Made by a program: the position numbers and the translations under genes. A DNA stretch of 64,000 bases from Diplocloster modestus (GTDB taxonomy: Bacteria; Bacillota; Clostridia; Lachnospirales; Lachnospiraceae), in NCBI RefSeq assembly GCF_019042245.1, contig NZ_JAHQCX010000020.1, forward strand, positions 36,134-100,133, in the 5' to 3' direction. The notes beneath the pieces are model-generated. The model was not told the DNA's origin. It ran no database searches and saw only the letters and a list, made by a program, of their open reading frames with translations. Below, piece by piece: positions 50,387 to 60,119 of this stretch; positions within the stretch are counted from its first letter, which is position 1, and every line of letters starts with the position of its first letter.

Positions 50387-52468
50387 ACTGCGTCCCTTCC
50401 TGTAAAAATTGGAACGGATCGTCGTGATCCGCAGCAGCGGATCAAACAACAGCAGCAACGCGGGCAGGAAGAGCAGGACCATCAGCATAGACAGAATAGT
50501 CCCCCGCCCCAGCAAAAGCCCCAGCTGGGAGATAATCTGGTTCGATGATGTCAGATACAGGCAGAAACCGGCGGAGGACAGGATGGACCCGGAAACCAAT
50601 ATCGACAAATAATTGTCCGCCAGAGTTTTACAGAGGGATTCCCTGGCGGGCAGGTTCTTACGGTTCTCTTTGTACCTGTCGGACAGGAGGATGGCATAGT
50701 CCACCGTGGCACCCAGCTGAACGGTATTGATAACCAGAAATCCCAGATAGTTCAGGGTGGAATCCTGGAAATATGGAACCGCCAGATTAATCCAGATCGC
50801 CGTTTCTATGGTTAGAAGCAACAGGAGCGGGAATGTCAGGGAACGGAAGGTCAATAGAAGCACCAGCGCGATGGAGAGCAGCGCGATCAGGTTCACCAAG
50901 CGGTTATCTGCCGTTACGGCAGTTTTCATGTCATAGAGGTTGACGCTTTCCCCGCAGGAGTAGACGCCTTCCGGATACAGGGAATGTGCCGCGGCCATTA
51001 CCTGCTCCACCGTATCGAAGGCCACCGTCCCCTCCTCCTTAGTATCCGTATTTACAATGATCCTGGCATAGTGCTCCGAATAAAACTGGCTGGTAACCGA
51101 CGCGTCCAGATAATCGGAGGGGATCGCGGCGTCCGCCATGGTTGTATAGGAGATGACACCGGTCACAGGGTCCAGCTTTTTCAGGGTAAGACCCAGCTCC
51201 CTTTCGGCCGCCATGTCGCCCCTGGGGACAAGGAGAACGATGGCGGTGGACTCCCCGAAGGTATCGTTGATGGCCTCCGCGTCTTTCATCAGCCGGCTTC
51301 CGGGAGAATTATCCCCCATACCATAGGTAAAAGACGCGCGTGATTGAGCCAGATATCCCGGAATGATCAGCAGCGCCATCAGCACCAGCACCGGGATCCT
51401 CAGACGCAGCGCGAATTTCCCGATTCCCTTCCAGACCGGCAGCAGCTGACGGTGTCTGGTCTTGTCGATCCATTTATAAAAGCACATTGTGATGGCCGGA
51501 AGAAAGATCATTACGGACAGGAAACTCAGCAGGATTCCTTTCACCAGGTTCAGGCTTAAGTCCGGGCCGATCCGGAATTTCATAAAGCTCAGAGCTACGA
51601 AGCCGAACAAGGTAGTCGCGGCGGAGGCGGCGATAGCCGAAAAGGCTTTTTTCATAGCCATCTGCATCGCCAGCTGCGGATCCTCCACCTCCTGGCGGCA
51701 TTCGGAAAACCGATGCAGCAGGAAGATGGCATAATCCAGAGATACCGCCAGCTGCAGAATCGGACTGACCGCCTGGGTGATAAATGAGATTTCTCCCAGA
51801 AACAGGTTGGTGCCCAGATTGATCAGCACCGCAACTCCGATAGCCAGCAAAAAGAATAACGGTTCTATCCACGAGGAGGTAAAAAGCAGCAGTATAAGGA
51901 GGATAAGGGGAACCAGGATCAGCATGGCCCGCAGAGTTTCGGTCTGGGCCATCTCCTGGGCGGAGGCGATAGTAACCGCTTCTCCGGATAGGGCGCCGCC
52001 GGTTCCCACCAGGCGGTAAAGGGCTTCCACAGCAGCGGCTTCCCCGCCGGGGCTGATCGTGGCGTCAAAGAGCGCCATGCCATCTTTATAATAAGTTCCC
52101 ACCGTGTCCGGATCCAGCATTTGAAGCGGCTGCTTCAGATCCGCGGCGCTGTCCAGCCAGAGGACCTCCGAGATCCCACCCATCGCCTCCAACTGTCTCT
52201 TAAAAGACAATGCCTCCGGTATCGAGGAAATGGGAACCATAATGCGGATGTTGGGCACGGAACCGCCGAATTCGTCCGCCATGATCTGGAGGGCTTTCGT
52301 GGACTGCGCGTGCTCGGGGAGATAGTCGGCCATATTGTAATTGATCTTGACCAGGGGGATCAGCAGACCGAATGTGAGGGCCGCGGTAAGAAACAGAACC
52401 GTCACACTTTTTTTATGTTTTAATAAGTGTTTCGATAAAATTTCCAGAAAAATCACCTCTGTTTTCAT
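50384..52468 (-). CDS. MMPL/RND-family exporter
   Basis: 694 aa, about twelve membrane helices in two halves, each with one helix, an outer loop, then five helices. Family segments: QLAVSLDYAIFLLHRF and QLGATVDYAILLSDRY, each with the helix-4 Asp-Tyr pair used for proton coupling. MMPL proteins export lipids or peptides. Divergent from a TetR gene that probably represses it; downstream partner is the YhgE-like protein. The start ATG 52468 has only a weak ribosome site; a start a few codons in is possible. Confidence 0.9.
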   Translation of the reverse strand: MKTEVIFLEILSKHLLKHKKSVTVLFLTAALTFGLLIPLVKINYNMADYLPEHAQSTKALQIMADEFGGSVPNIRIMVPISSIPEALSFKRQLEAMGGISEVLWLDSAADLKQPLQMLDPDTVGTYYKDGMALFDATISPGGEAAAVEALYRLVGTGGALSGEAVTIASAQEMAQTETLRAMLILVPLILLILLLFTSSWIEPLFFLLAIGVAVLINLGTNLFLGEISFITQAVSPILQLAVSLDYAIFLLHRFSECRQEVEDPQLAMQMAMKKAFSAIAASAATTLFGFVALSFMKFRIGPDLSLNLVKGILLSFLSVMIFLPAITMCFYKWIDKTRHRQLLPVWKGIGKFALRLRIPVLVLMALLIIPGYLAQSRASFTYGMGDNSPGSRLMKDAEAINDTFGESTAIVLLVPRGDMAAERELGLTLKKLDPVTGVISYTTMADAAIPSDYLDASVTSQFYSEHYARIIVNTDTKEEGTVAFDTVEQVMAAAHSLYPEGVYSCGESVNLYDMKTAVTADNRLVNLIALLSIALVLLLTFRSLTFPLLLLLTIETAIWINLAVPYFQDSTLNYLGFLVINTVQLGATVDYAILLSDRYKENRKNLPARESLCKTLADNYLSILVSGSILSSAGFCLYLTSSNQIISQLGLLLGRGTILSMLMVLLFLPALLLLFDPLLRITTIRSNFYRKGRS

Positions 52469-52499
52469 ACGTCGTGTTGACTTTCTTTCATATATCTAT

Positions 52500-52587
52500 A
52501 ATAATATACATGGTGATACTAATTCAACAATCAGAAAATCCCGAACTGTAATATGCCAAACAAATACGCTATAAAATGTATATTATT
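52500..52587. promoter_or_regulatory. Divergent control region with 12-bp inverted repeat
   Basis: AATAATATACAT (52500-52511) and ATGTATATTATT (52576-52587) are exact reverse complements, one beside each of the divergent MMPL and TetR genes. This is what a shared repressor acting on both promoters would need. Both are AT-rich and may overlap -10 boxes. Confidence 0.5.
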
Positions 52588-52635
52588 AAACAATATCAGG
52601 GAAATTGCCGGGCAAACGCCCTCATGGAGATAAGG

Positions 52636-53199
52636 ATGGAAATAAAAAAACAAGATAAACGGGTCCGCTATACGAAATTGTTTTTAAAAGAAGCGTTGAT
52701 CAACCTGATGCAGGACAAACCCGTAACCCAGATCAAGGTCACGGAAATCTGCCAGGCCGCTGAAATAAACCGGGCCACATTTTACAGCTATTATACCGAC
52801 CCGATGGACCTGCTGGCCACGGTGGAGCAGGAAGTAATCGATAATATCAATATGTATCTGCAGAGCTTTGACTACCAGGAAAATCCCTCGGATATGCTGG
52901 TGATGCTGACCAAGATCCTGGAATACATCGAGCAGAATGAGAAGCTGTGCCTGATCCTGCTGGGAGGAAACGGAAACCCAGACTTCCAGCGAAGAATCAC
53001 TATGATTATCCGGGAAGGTTTCGTAAAGGACTATCAGAGGAAAAAGGCCATGGATCCGGCCCTTGCAGAATATGTATATACCTACATCGCATCCGGGAGT
53101 TTCAGCCTGATTCTGAAGTGGCTGGAGGAAAAACGCAGGATTCCTTTGTCTCAGATGGCGGAGATGGTTGTACGGCTGTCTAATGGGGCCGGACTTTAA
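52636..53199 (+). CDS. TetR-family regulator
   Basis: 187 aa from ATG 52636 (GGAGATAAGG); the ORF reaches back to 52576. Helix-turn-helix at ~10-55: ALINLMQDKPVTQIKVTEICQ and EINRATFYSYYTDPMDLLA. C-terminal domain of the TetR_C_7/8 kind. Divergent position makes it the likely repressor of the MMPL-YhgE pair. Confidence 0.9.
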   Translation: MEIKKQDKRVRYTKLFLKEALINLMQDKPVTQIKVTEICQAAEINRATFYSYYTDPMDLLATVEQEVIDNINMYLQSFDYQENPSDMLVMLTKILEYIEQNEKLCLILLGGNGNPDFQRRITMIIREGFVKDYQRKKAMDPALAEYVYTYIASGSFSLILKWLEEKRRIPLSQMAEMVVRLSNGAGL

Positions 53200-53255
53200 A
53201 ATCAGTTTGCAGTCCCCTCCCAGCTGGCCTTCAATGGTAGCGCAGCCCGGCAGGG

Positions 53256-53310
53256 TAATCCTGCAGGATTAGCATTGACCCTTGAAGATGTACAGAAAAT
53301 GCGATATAAT
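53256..53310 (+). promoter_or_regulatory. 16-bp palindrome plus promoter
   Basis: TAATCCTGCAGGATTA (53256-53271) is a perfect palindrome. Eleven bases on is TTGAAG (53282-53287), 17-base spacer, TATAAT (53305-53310). The palindrome could be an upstream operator or the terminator stem of the TetR gene, though no T run follows. Confidence 0.55.
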
Positions 53311-53345
53311 AAACCAATGACTGAAAAAGGAGATAATGTGTAGAT

Positions 53346-53942
53346 ATGAGTGAACAGGAGATAAAGAAAGTCCGCAGGCTGATAACCGGAATTTTGATTG
53401 GTCTTACGGCAATTGTGCTGGCGTATTTTGGGTATTCCATTTTATCTAAGAATACAAATATGACGGCGTTTCAGGTGATTATGGGCGTTTGGCTGGTGTG
53501 TTATGTTCTGCTGCTGGACGTTTTGGAACCGTATCTGCTCAAGGAGTTTGAAGATTTGACTCCGGAACGGAAAACCGGATATATCAAATATCTGGGGACA
53601 GATATTATTGGGATCGGCGGTCTGGTTTTGTTCGTATTTATGCTGGGGAATCCGGACGGGAACAGCACGGTGGGCCTGGTGGGAGCTATTGTCTATGCTT
53701 TTAGTATGAGACCGAGACAGAAGTTCAGGAAAGAGTTTTTGGGAATCGTGGATGAGGTGGTGCAGGAAGAGGAGGCGGATCCTTCTCCATTGCCCACGGC
53801 TGCCGATGCGGCTGCCAGAAATGCCCAGCTGACGGACAATGAAGCAGATGAGGCTGAGCTGGCGGAAGAAGCACAGAAGGATGAAGCGGAGAAAGCAGGC
53901 GGACAGGCTTTTGCTCAAGAGGATCAGGAAGAACGTGAATAA
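53346..53942 (+). CDS. Membrane protein with acidic C-terminal tail, unknown family
   Basis: 198 aa. Four membrane helices (~11-30, 40-60, 80-100, 105-118), then a tail of about 70 residues rich in Glu, Asp and Ala (EVVQEEEADPSPLPTAADAAARN). Not recognised. The ribosome site AAGGAG is a rather long 14 bases from the ATG. The ASKHA gene begins two bases after the stop codon, so they are coupled. Confidence 0.8.
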   Translation: MSEQEIKKVRRLITGILIGLTAIVLAYFGYSILSKNTNMTAFQVIMGVWLVCYVLLLDVLEPYLLKEFEDLTPERKTGYIKYLGTDIIGIGGLVLFVFMLGNPDGNSTVGLVGAIVYAFSMRPRQKFRKEFLGIVDEVVQEEEADPSPLPTAADAAARNAQLTDNEADEAELAEEAQKDEAEKAGGQAFAQEDQEERE

Positions 53943-53943
53943 G

Positions 53944-56034
53944 ATGAATTATAATCAGCGGGCGGGTCTGTATACGTCCGCTGTTTCGCATCCTGAGATA
54001 GGGAAAGAACAGGTTCTGCACAGGATGGAGTGCCAAAAAGGCAGTGATGTCTATCAGAAAATGGGGGAGGAGTTCGATGAGCTTCTTCCAAGACTTTACG
54101 GTCTGGCAAAACCAGCGGCGGTGTACCGCAGAGGGAAGATACCCCGGGACTCCGCGGCGGTTCAAGTATTGGGGCCGGACGCGGATGTGATATATGTGCT
54201 GGTCAGTACCGGGGAGCGAATAAGCCGGGAGGCCGACCGGCTTTTTATAACAGGAGACTGTGTGAAGGGGCTTTTGCTTCATTCTATGGCGGATGAATAC
54301 CTGTTCCGGCTGGATGAGTGGATTCAGGACAGGATCCGGGAATACTGCCGGGAAGAAGGAATCGGAATCCGGGAGCGGCTTGAGGCGCCCGGCCGCCTGC
54401 CGGCTGAATTCCAGGAGGAGCTATTGGAAGCGGTCAAATGCAGGGAGACGGAAAAAATCAGGCTTACGAAAGGCCATATGTTCGAGCCGGTTAAAACTAT
54501 GGGTTATCTGCTGACCGTCAGTTCCGACCGGTGCCAGATGAGAATGGGACATGATTGTAATACTTGTGAGGCGGTGAATTGCAGAATGAAGGACAGATGT
54601 ATCATGAACTGTGCGGTCTGCCAAAGAACGGACTGCCGGACTCGGGGGCAGTGGAGGCGGGAAGAGGAATTTGATATCGTTCAGGAATATGAGCGAAGTG
54701 AAAACAGCGGCCGGAAGCCATGCAGAATTGAGAAAGCCGGTGTAAACGGAGAACCTTGTGTGATAGCGGTAGATATCGGAACGACCACTCTGGTCCTCCA
54801 GCTGGTGGGGACGGTCAGCCATGAGGTTCTGGGCTGCTATAGCGGGATCAATCATCAGAGACGCTTTGGGGCGGATGTGGTATCCCGAATCCAGGCTTCC
54901 GTATCCGGACAGGGGAAAGCCCTGGCAAAATCCATCCGGGATGACTTGAAGCGGGGAATCCAACAACTTATCACAGAACAAGGCGTAACTGCCGATCGGA
55001 TCAGTAAAATAGGGATAGCTGGAAATACGACCATGCTGCATCTGCTGATGGAATATCCCTGCCGTACACTGGGAACAGCGCCCTTTAGACCCTATCACAA
55101 CAGCCTGCAGGTAATAAAAAGTCAAGACCTGTTCCAGACGGCACCGCAACAGGAATTACCGCAAATACCGGGGGATAACGAGAAGGCAGCCTGGATCGAC
55201 TGTCCGGTCATACTGCTGCCCGGCATATCCGCCTTTGTCGGTGCGGATATTACCGCTGGACTATATGCCTGCGGAATGCATGAAGTCCGAAAACCGGCGC
55301 TGTTTCTGGATTTGGGGACAAACGGGGAGATGGCCATAGGAACCGGCGGGCATCTTTGCGTCACATCCACAGCGGCCGGACCGGCATTTGAAGGCGGAAA
55401 TATCACGTTCGGAACAGGCAGTATTCCGGGTGCCATCTGCCAGGTAACAATCGGCCCGGACAGCAAAGCCGCCATAAAAACGATCGGAGACCGTCCGCCC
55501 ATAGGAATCTGCGGAACCGGTCTGATCGAAGGAATCGCGGAACTATACCGGAACGGGCTGATCGATGAAACCGGTCTCTTGGTCCCGGAATACTTTGAAA
55601 CCGGTTATCCTCTGACGCAGGAAGATCAGGAAGAACAGATTCCTCTCATTGTCATAACCCAAAAAGACATCCGGGAAATCCAGATGGCTAAAGCAGCGAT
55701 CCGTGCCGGCCTGGAGACTCTGATCACCGAATACAAAACCACTGCCGAAGAGATCGGCGCAATGTACGTAGCAGGAGGTTTTGGCTACCGCCTGGACCTT
55801 AACAAGGCATCCGCCATAGGATTAATTCCCCCTCAACTGACATCCAGAGCGAAAGCGGTGGGAAACAGTTCCCTTAGCGGAGTCGTAAAATATATGCTGG
55901 AAGCAGGAAGTATCCCCAGCCATATTGCAAAGCAGGCCAGGGAAGTCCAATTAGCCGACAGCGAAACATTCCGGCAGCTCTATATCGATTATATGTATTT
56001 TCCAGCACGGGGCTGTCAGAAAGCTGGTGATTAA
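53944..56034 (+). CDS. RACo-like ASKHA protein fused to a MetH-activation-like domain
   Basis: 696 aa from ATG 53944 (a GTG at 53935 is an alternative). Residues ~1-215 resemble the cobalamin-binding activation domain of methionine synthase as found in stand-alone clostridial proteins, ending in a Cys-rich segment with CNTCEAVNC and CAVCQRTDCRTR. From ~240 an actin-like ATPase of the DUF4445/RACo kind: VIAVDIGTTTLVLQLVG, GIAGNTTMLHLL, LFLDLGTNGEMAIG, GTGLIEGIAELYRNG. RACo reactivates Co(II) corrinoid proteins using ATP. Standard members have a 2Fe-2S ferredoxin domain at the N-terminus; here it is absent. Confidence 0.85.
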   Translation: MNYNQRAGLYTSAVSHPEIGKEQVLHRMECQKGSDVYQKMGEEFDELLPRLYGLAKPAAVYRRGKIPRDSAAVQVLGPDADVIYVLVSTGERISREADRLFITGDCVKGLLLHSMADEYLFRLDEWIQDRIREYCREEGIGIRERLEAPGRLPAEFQEELLEAVKCRETEKIRLTKGHMFEPVKTMGYLLTVSSDRCQMRMGHDCNTCEAVNCRMKDRCIMNCAVCQRTDCRTRGQWRREEEFDIVQEYERSENSGRKPCRIEKAGVNGEPCVIAVDIGTTTLVLQLVGTVSHEVLGCYSGINHQRRFGADVVSRIQASVSGQGKALAKSIRDDLKRGIQQLITEQGVTADRISKIGIAGNTTMLHLLMEYPCRTLGTAPFRPYHNSLQVIKSQDLFQTAPQQELPQIPGDNEKAAWIDCPVILLPGISAFVGADITAGLYACGMHEVRKPALFLDLGTNGEMAIGTGGHLCVTSTAAGPAFEGGNITFGTGSIPGAICQVTIGPDSKAAIKTIGDRPPIGICGTGLIEGIAELYRNGLIDETGLLVPEYFETGYPLTQEDQEEQIPLIVITQKDIREIQMAKAAIRAGLETLITEYKTTAEEIGAMYVAGGFGYRLDLNKASAIGLIPPQLTSRAKAVGNSSLSGVVKYMLEAGSIPSHIAKQAREVQLADSETFRQLYIDYMYFPARGCQKAGD

Positions 56035-56080
56035 CCCTTTATCCCCGGTTTAAAAGGCCTCGTATAAGTCACCACGCTCC

Positions 56081-56109
56081 GGGTCATATGTTTTTTCCCA
56101 GGGTCATAT
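56081..56109 (+). repeat. 9-bp direct repeat, 20-bp period
   Basis: GGGTCATAT at 56081-56089 and 56101-56109, before the polysaccharide deacetylase gene. Two-turn spacing would suit a tandem-binding regulator; could be chance. Confidence 0.35.
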
Positions 56110-56146
56110 ATTGTTAAAGAGTAAGATCCGTAAAGGAATTCGTTCG

Positions 56147-56848
56147 ATGTGGAAGCAGCGGCTGCAAATATTTGTATTTTTAGACTTACTGGTTCTGGTA
56201 ACGGCGGTGGGAATCCGCATGCATGTGCTGGAGAGGACAGAGCAGGAGAGGACGGTTATAGAGACCAGTCAGACCATCGCGGCATCTGATATGAAGCCGA
56301 AGATCGCACTGACGTTTGATGATGGGCCACATCCGGTGTTTACGCCTGAGCTGCTGGATGGGTTGAAAGAGAGGAATGTTCAGGCTACTTTTTTTGTAAT
56401 TGGGAAAAACGTTACGGGAAATGAAGAGATTATCAAAAGAATGGCGGATGACGGCCATCTGATCGGGAACCATACTTTTGACCATGTGGAGATTACGAAG
56501 CTTTCCCAGGAGGAGGCCAGCGATGAAATCGAGAGAACCAGTAATCTGGTGGAAGAGATCACCGGCTCACCCACGGAATATGTGCGGCCGCCCTTCGGTT
56601 TATGGAAGGATGATTTGGAGTGCGGAATCCAGATGATCCCGGTCATGTGGACGGTGGATCCGCTGGACTGGACTACGGGAAATGCCACCAACGTGGTAAA
56701 TAAAGTAGTGACGAAAGTCAAAGAAAATGATATTATTTTATTGCATGACTATTACGAAAGTTCGGTTCAGGCCGCTTTAAGGATCGTGGATATCCTGCAA
56801 AAAGAGGGGTACGAGTTCGTGACGGTCGATGAATTGATACTGGAATGA
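56147..56848 (+). CDS. Polysaccharide deacetylase (NodB type)
   Basis: 233 aa from ATG 56147 (AAAGGAATT upstream); a TTG at 56111 would add 12 residues. One N-terminal membrane helix, then the NodB domain: motif 1 TFDDGPHP with catalytic base Asp and metal Asp, motif 2 GNHTFDH, motif 3 RPPFG, then DWTTGN and LLHDYYES. It should remove N-acetyl groups from peptidoglycan or a wall polysaccharide at the outer membrane face. Confidence 0.92.
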   Translation: MWKQRLQIFVFLDLLVLVTAVGIRMHVLERTEQERTVIETSQTIAASDMKPKIALTFDDGPHPVFTPELLDGLKERNVQATFFVIGKNVTGNEEIIKRMADDGHLIGNHTFDHVEITKLSQEEASDEIERTSNLVEEITGSPTEYVRPPFGLWKDDLECGIQMIPVMWTVDPLDWTTGNATNVVNKVVTKVKENDIILLHDYYESSVQAALRIVDILQKEGYEFVTVDELILE

Positions 56849-56864
56849 GGGAAAAGGAACAGAT

Positions 56865-57590
56865 ATGATAGATGAATTCAGCAGAACGCGGATGCTTCTT
56901 GGCGGGGCCGGCGTAGACAAACTTAAGAACAGCAGGGTCCTGGTGTTCGGCGTCGGCGGTGTGGGATCACACTGTATCGAGGCGCTGGCCAGGAGCGGCG
57001 TGGGGACCCTGATCCTGGTAGATCACGATACGGTATCTCTGACGAATATCAACCGGCAGGTGGTGGCGCTTCACAGTACCATTGGCAGGCAGAAAACAGA
57101 AGTGATGAGGGAAAGGATACTGGATATCCATCCGGGAGCGCATGTACAGACGTTTCATACTTTTGTGCTGGAAGAAAATGCCGCGGATCTGATTACAGAG
57201 GATCTGGACTATGTGGTGGACGCGGTGGATACGGTAACCGCTAAGCTTTCCATTGCTGAGCACTGTAACAGAACAGGTATACCGCTGATCAGCAGCATGG
57301 GCACTGGAAATAAGCTGGACCCGTCCCGGTTCCGGATCGCGGATATCTGCGAGACGTCGGTCTGTCCCCTGTGCCGGGTGATGCGGCGGGAGTTGAAAAA
57401 GAGAGGGATCCCAAAACTTAAGGTTCTGTATTCAGATGAGCAGCCAATCGATACGAAGGCTGTGCAAACAGATGAGGATGCGGGTGAGAAGAAAAGCATT
57501 CCCGGCAGTGTGGCATTTGTGCCGCCGGTGGCCGGAATACTGATCGCCAGGGAAGTGATTATGGATCTCTGCGCATCACCAGGGAAATGA
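56865..57590 (+). CDS. tcdA: tRNA threonylcarbamoyladenosine dehydratase (ThiF/MoeB family)
   Basis: 241 aa, 16 bases after the deacetylase gene. Nucleotide site VFGVGGVGSHCIEALARSG, then LVDHDTVSLTNINRQ and VDAVDTVTAKLSI; CPLCR carries Cys residues. Cyclises t6A37 to ct6A37 in ANN-decoding tRNAs using ATP. Matches the YgdL/TcdA subfamily by length and pattern. Confidence 0.92.
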   Translation: MIDEFSRTRMLLGGAGVDKLKNSRVLVFGVGGVGSHCIEALARSGVGTLILVDHDTVSLTNINRQVVALHSTIGRQKTEVMRERILDIHPGAHVQTFHTFVLEENAADLITEDLDYVVDAVDTVTAKLSIAEHCNRTGIPLISSMGTGNKLDPSRFRIADICETSVCPLCRVMRRELKKRGIPKLKVLYSDEQPIDTKAVQTDEDAGEKKSIPGSVAFVPPVAGILIAREVIMDLCASPGK

Positions 57591-57646
57591 TACCGGATCT
57601 ATTTAGATCATATTAAGCGTGTTAAGATGAGAAGAGGTTGAAAGAC

Positions 57647-58981
57647 ATGGATTTGTTTGATTATATGAGGGAAAATCAGATGAAGGCGGAGTCGCCTCTG
57701 GCCTCCCGCTTAAGGCCCGCGACTCTGGAGGAAGTGGTGGGGCAGCAGCACATCATTGGAAAGGACAAGCTGCTGTACCGTGCGATCAAGGCGGACAAGC
57801 TGGGCTCCGTGATCTTCTATGGGCCGCCCGGAACAGGCAAAACCACGCTGGCCAAGGTGATCGCCAATACGACCAGCGCGGAATTTACCCAGATCAACGC
57901 CACGGTGGCTGGAAAAAAGGACATGGAAGAAGTGGTCCGCCAGGCCAAGGAAACGCTGGGCATGTACGGGAAGAAGACGATCCTGTTTGTGGACGAAATT
58001 CACCGTTTCAATAAGGGGCAGCAGGATTATCTGCTGCCGTTCGTGGAGGACGGAACGCTGATTTTAATCGGCGCCACCACGGAAAACCCCTATTTTGAGG
58101 TGAACAGCGCGCTGATTTCCAGGTCTATTATATTTGAATTAAAGCCGTTGTCCAAAGAGGACATCAAGACGCTGATCGACCGGGCGGTTTATGACCAGGA
58201 AAAGGGAATGGGCGCGTACCACGCGGTGATCGAGGACGACGCCAAAGAGTTTCTGGCCGATATCGCCGGCGGGGATGCGAGAGCCGCGCTCAACGCCATC
58301 GAGCTGGGTGTGCTGACCACGGAGCCTGGCAGTGACGGGAAGATACATATAACGCTGGATGTGGCCGGTGAATGTATCCAGAAACGGGTGGTCCGGTATG
58401 ATAAAACAGGAGATAACCACTATGATACGATCTCAGCGTTTATCAAAAGCATGCGGGGATCGGATCCCGATGCGGCGGTCTATTATCTGGCGAAAATGCT
58501 GTATGCTGGGGAAGATATCAAGTTTATCGCAAGACGTATTATGATCTGCGCCTCTGAGGACGTGGGCAATGCGGATCCTCAGGCGTTACAGGTAGCCGTG
58601 ACGGCTTCACTGGCTGTGGAGCGGATCGGTATGCCGGAGGCTCAGATCATTCTGGCGCAGGCCTGTGAATACGTAGCCACTGCGCCGAAGAGCAATACCG
58701 CTGTCATGTCCATCGAGAAAGCCATGGGAAATGTACGGCAGGTGCATACCACGGTGCCGCCCCATCTGCAGGATGCCCACTATAAAGGCTCCAAGAAGCT
58801 GGGCAGAGGCCTCACCTACCTCTATGCCCATGAGTATCCGAAGCACTATGTGGAGCAGCAGTATCTGCCGTCAGAGATCATAAATGAGACATTTTACGAA
58901 CCTTCCGACAACGGATACGAACGTCAAATAAAAGCGCATATGAAATGGATCAAAGGAGGAGCAGAAGATGACAACCAATGA
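57647..58981 (+). CDS. rarA: Replication-associated recombination protein A (MgsA/RarA)
   Basis: 444 aa from ATG 57647 (AGAGGTTG; TTG at 57638 also in frame). AAA+ ATPase with RLRPATLEEVVGQQHI, Walker A GPPGTGKT, Walker B LFVDEIHRFNKGQQD, sensor GATTENPYF, and the C-terminal tetramerisation part with YPKHYVEQQYLP. Acts at stalled replication forks with RecA and SSB. Its last 14 bases overlap the malic enzyme gene. Confidence 0.95.
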   Translation: MDLFDYMRENQMKAESPLASRLRPATLEEVVGQQHIIGKDKLLYRAIKADKLGSVIFYGPPGTGKTTLAKVIANTTSAEFTQINATVAGKKDMEEVVRQAKETLGMYGKKTILFVDEIHRFNKGQQDYLLPFVEDGTLILIGATTENPYFEVNSALISRSIIFELKPLSKEDIKTLIDRAVYDQEKGMGAYHAVIEDDAKEFLADIAGGDARAALNAIELGVLTTEPGSDGKIHITLDVAGECIQKRVVRYDKTGDNHYDTISAFIKSMRGSDPDAAVYYLAKMLYAGEDIKFIARRIMICASEDVGNADPQALQVAVTASLAVERIGMPEAQIILAQACEYVATAPKSNTAVMSIEKAMGNVRQVHTTVPPHLQDAHYKGSKKLGRGLTYLYAHEYPKHYVEQQYLPSEIINETFYEPSDNGYERQIKAHMKWIKGGAEDDNQ

Positions 58982-60119
58982 GAAGGCATTACAGATGCAT
59001 GAAGAGTGGAACGGGAAGCTGGCGATCGTATCCAAGGCGCCTGTTACCAGCCGGGAGGATCTGGCGATCGCCTATACCCCGGGTGTGGCCGAGCCGTGTA
59101 AGGTAATCGCTGAAGACCCGGAGGCCGCTTACCGGTATACCATAAAAGCCAACACAATTGCTGTCGTTTCCGACGGAAGCGCAGTACTGGGACTGGGCAA
59201 CATCGGAGCGAAGGCCGCGATGCCGGTCATGGAAGGAAAAGCGGTATTGTTTAAAGAATTCGGCGGTGTGAATGCCATTCCGATCTGCCTGGACACCCAG
59301 GATACGGAGGAGATCATCCGTACGGTGGTAAATATCGCGCCTGCTTTCGGCGGCATTAATCTGGAGGACATCTGTGCTCCCCGCTGTTTTGAGATTGAGG
59401 AGCGTCTAAAAAAGCTGCTGGACATCCCGGTATTTCATGACGACCAGCATGGAACCGCCATCGTGGTACTGGCCGGTGTGATCAATGCATTGAAGGTGAC
59501 CGGGAAGAAAAAAGAGGAATGCCGGGTGGTGGTAAATGGCGCGGGTTCTGCGGGAATCGCCATCGCCAAACTTCTGCTGACCTATGGTTTTACGCAGGTC
59601 ACCATGTGCGACCGCTGCGGTATCATTGGAAAATCTACGGAGGGTCTGAACTGGATGCAGCAGCAGATGACAGAGGTTACGAATCTTAAGGACAAGTCGG
59701 GAACCCTGGCAGACGCTATGAAGGGCGCGGACATCTTCGTGGGCGTTTCCGCTCCGGGTATCGTATCGAAGGAGATGGTGGCATCCATGAACCGGGATTC
59801 CATTCTGTTTGCCATGGCGAATCCGGTTCCGGAGATTATGCCGGACGAAGCCAGAGCTGCAGGAGCCCGCGTGGTGGGGACTGGCCGCTCCGATTTCCCG
59901 AATCAGGTGAACAATGTGGTGGCATTTCCCGGTATTTTCAAAGGGGCGCTGGAGGGCAGGGCAGCCCAGATCACGGAAGAGATGAAGCTGGCAGCGGCTG
60001 TGGCCATAGCCGGACTGGTACCGGAGGATGAGCTGTCCGATGAAAATATCATGCCGGAGGCTTTTGATCCCAGGGTGGCGGATGTGGTAAGCCGTGCGGT
60101 GAAGGACCATATCCGATGA
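58968..60119 (+). CDS. NAD(P)-dependent malic enzyme
   Basis: 383 aa, the short bacterial form without PTA domain, behind AAAGGAGGAG. Motifs: AIAYTPGVAEPC, the substrate-site SDGSAVLGLGNIGAKAAMPVMEGK with catalytic Lys, DDQHGTAIVVLAG, Rossmann VVNGAGSAGIAIA and AMANPVPEI. Converts malate to pyruvate and CO2. Coupled to rarA by overlap and to the radical SAM gene by ATGA. Confidence 0.95.
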   Translation: MTTNEKALQMHEEWNGKLAIVSKAPVTSREDLAIAYTPGVAEPCKVIAEDPEAAYRYTIKANTIAVVSDGSAVLGLGNIGAKAAMPVMEGKAVLFKEFGGVNAIPICLDTQDTEEIIRTVVNIAPAFGGINLEDICAPRCFEIEERLKKLLDIPVFHDDQHGTAIVVLAGVINALKVTGKKKEECRVVVNGAGSAGIAIAKLLLTYGFTQVTMCDRCGIIGKSTEGLNWMQQQMTEVTNLKDKSGTLADAMKGADIFVGVSAPGIVSKEMVASMNRDSILFAMANPVPEIMPDEARAAGARVVGTGRSDFPNQVNNVVAFPGIFKGALEGRAAQITEEMKLAAAVAIAGLVPEDELSDENIMPEAFDPRVADVVSRAVKDHIR

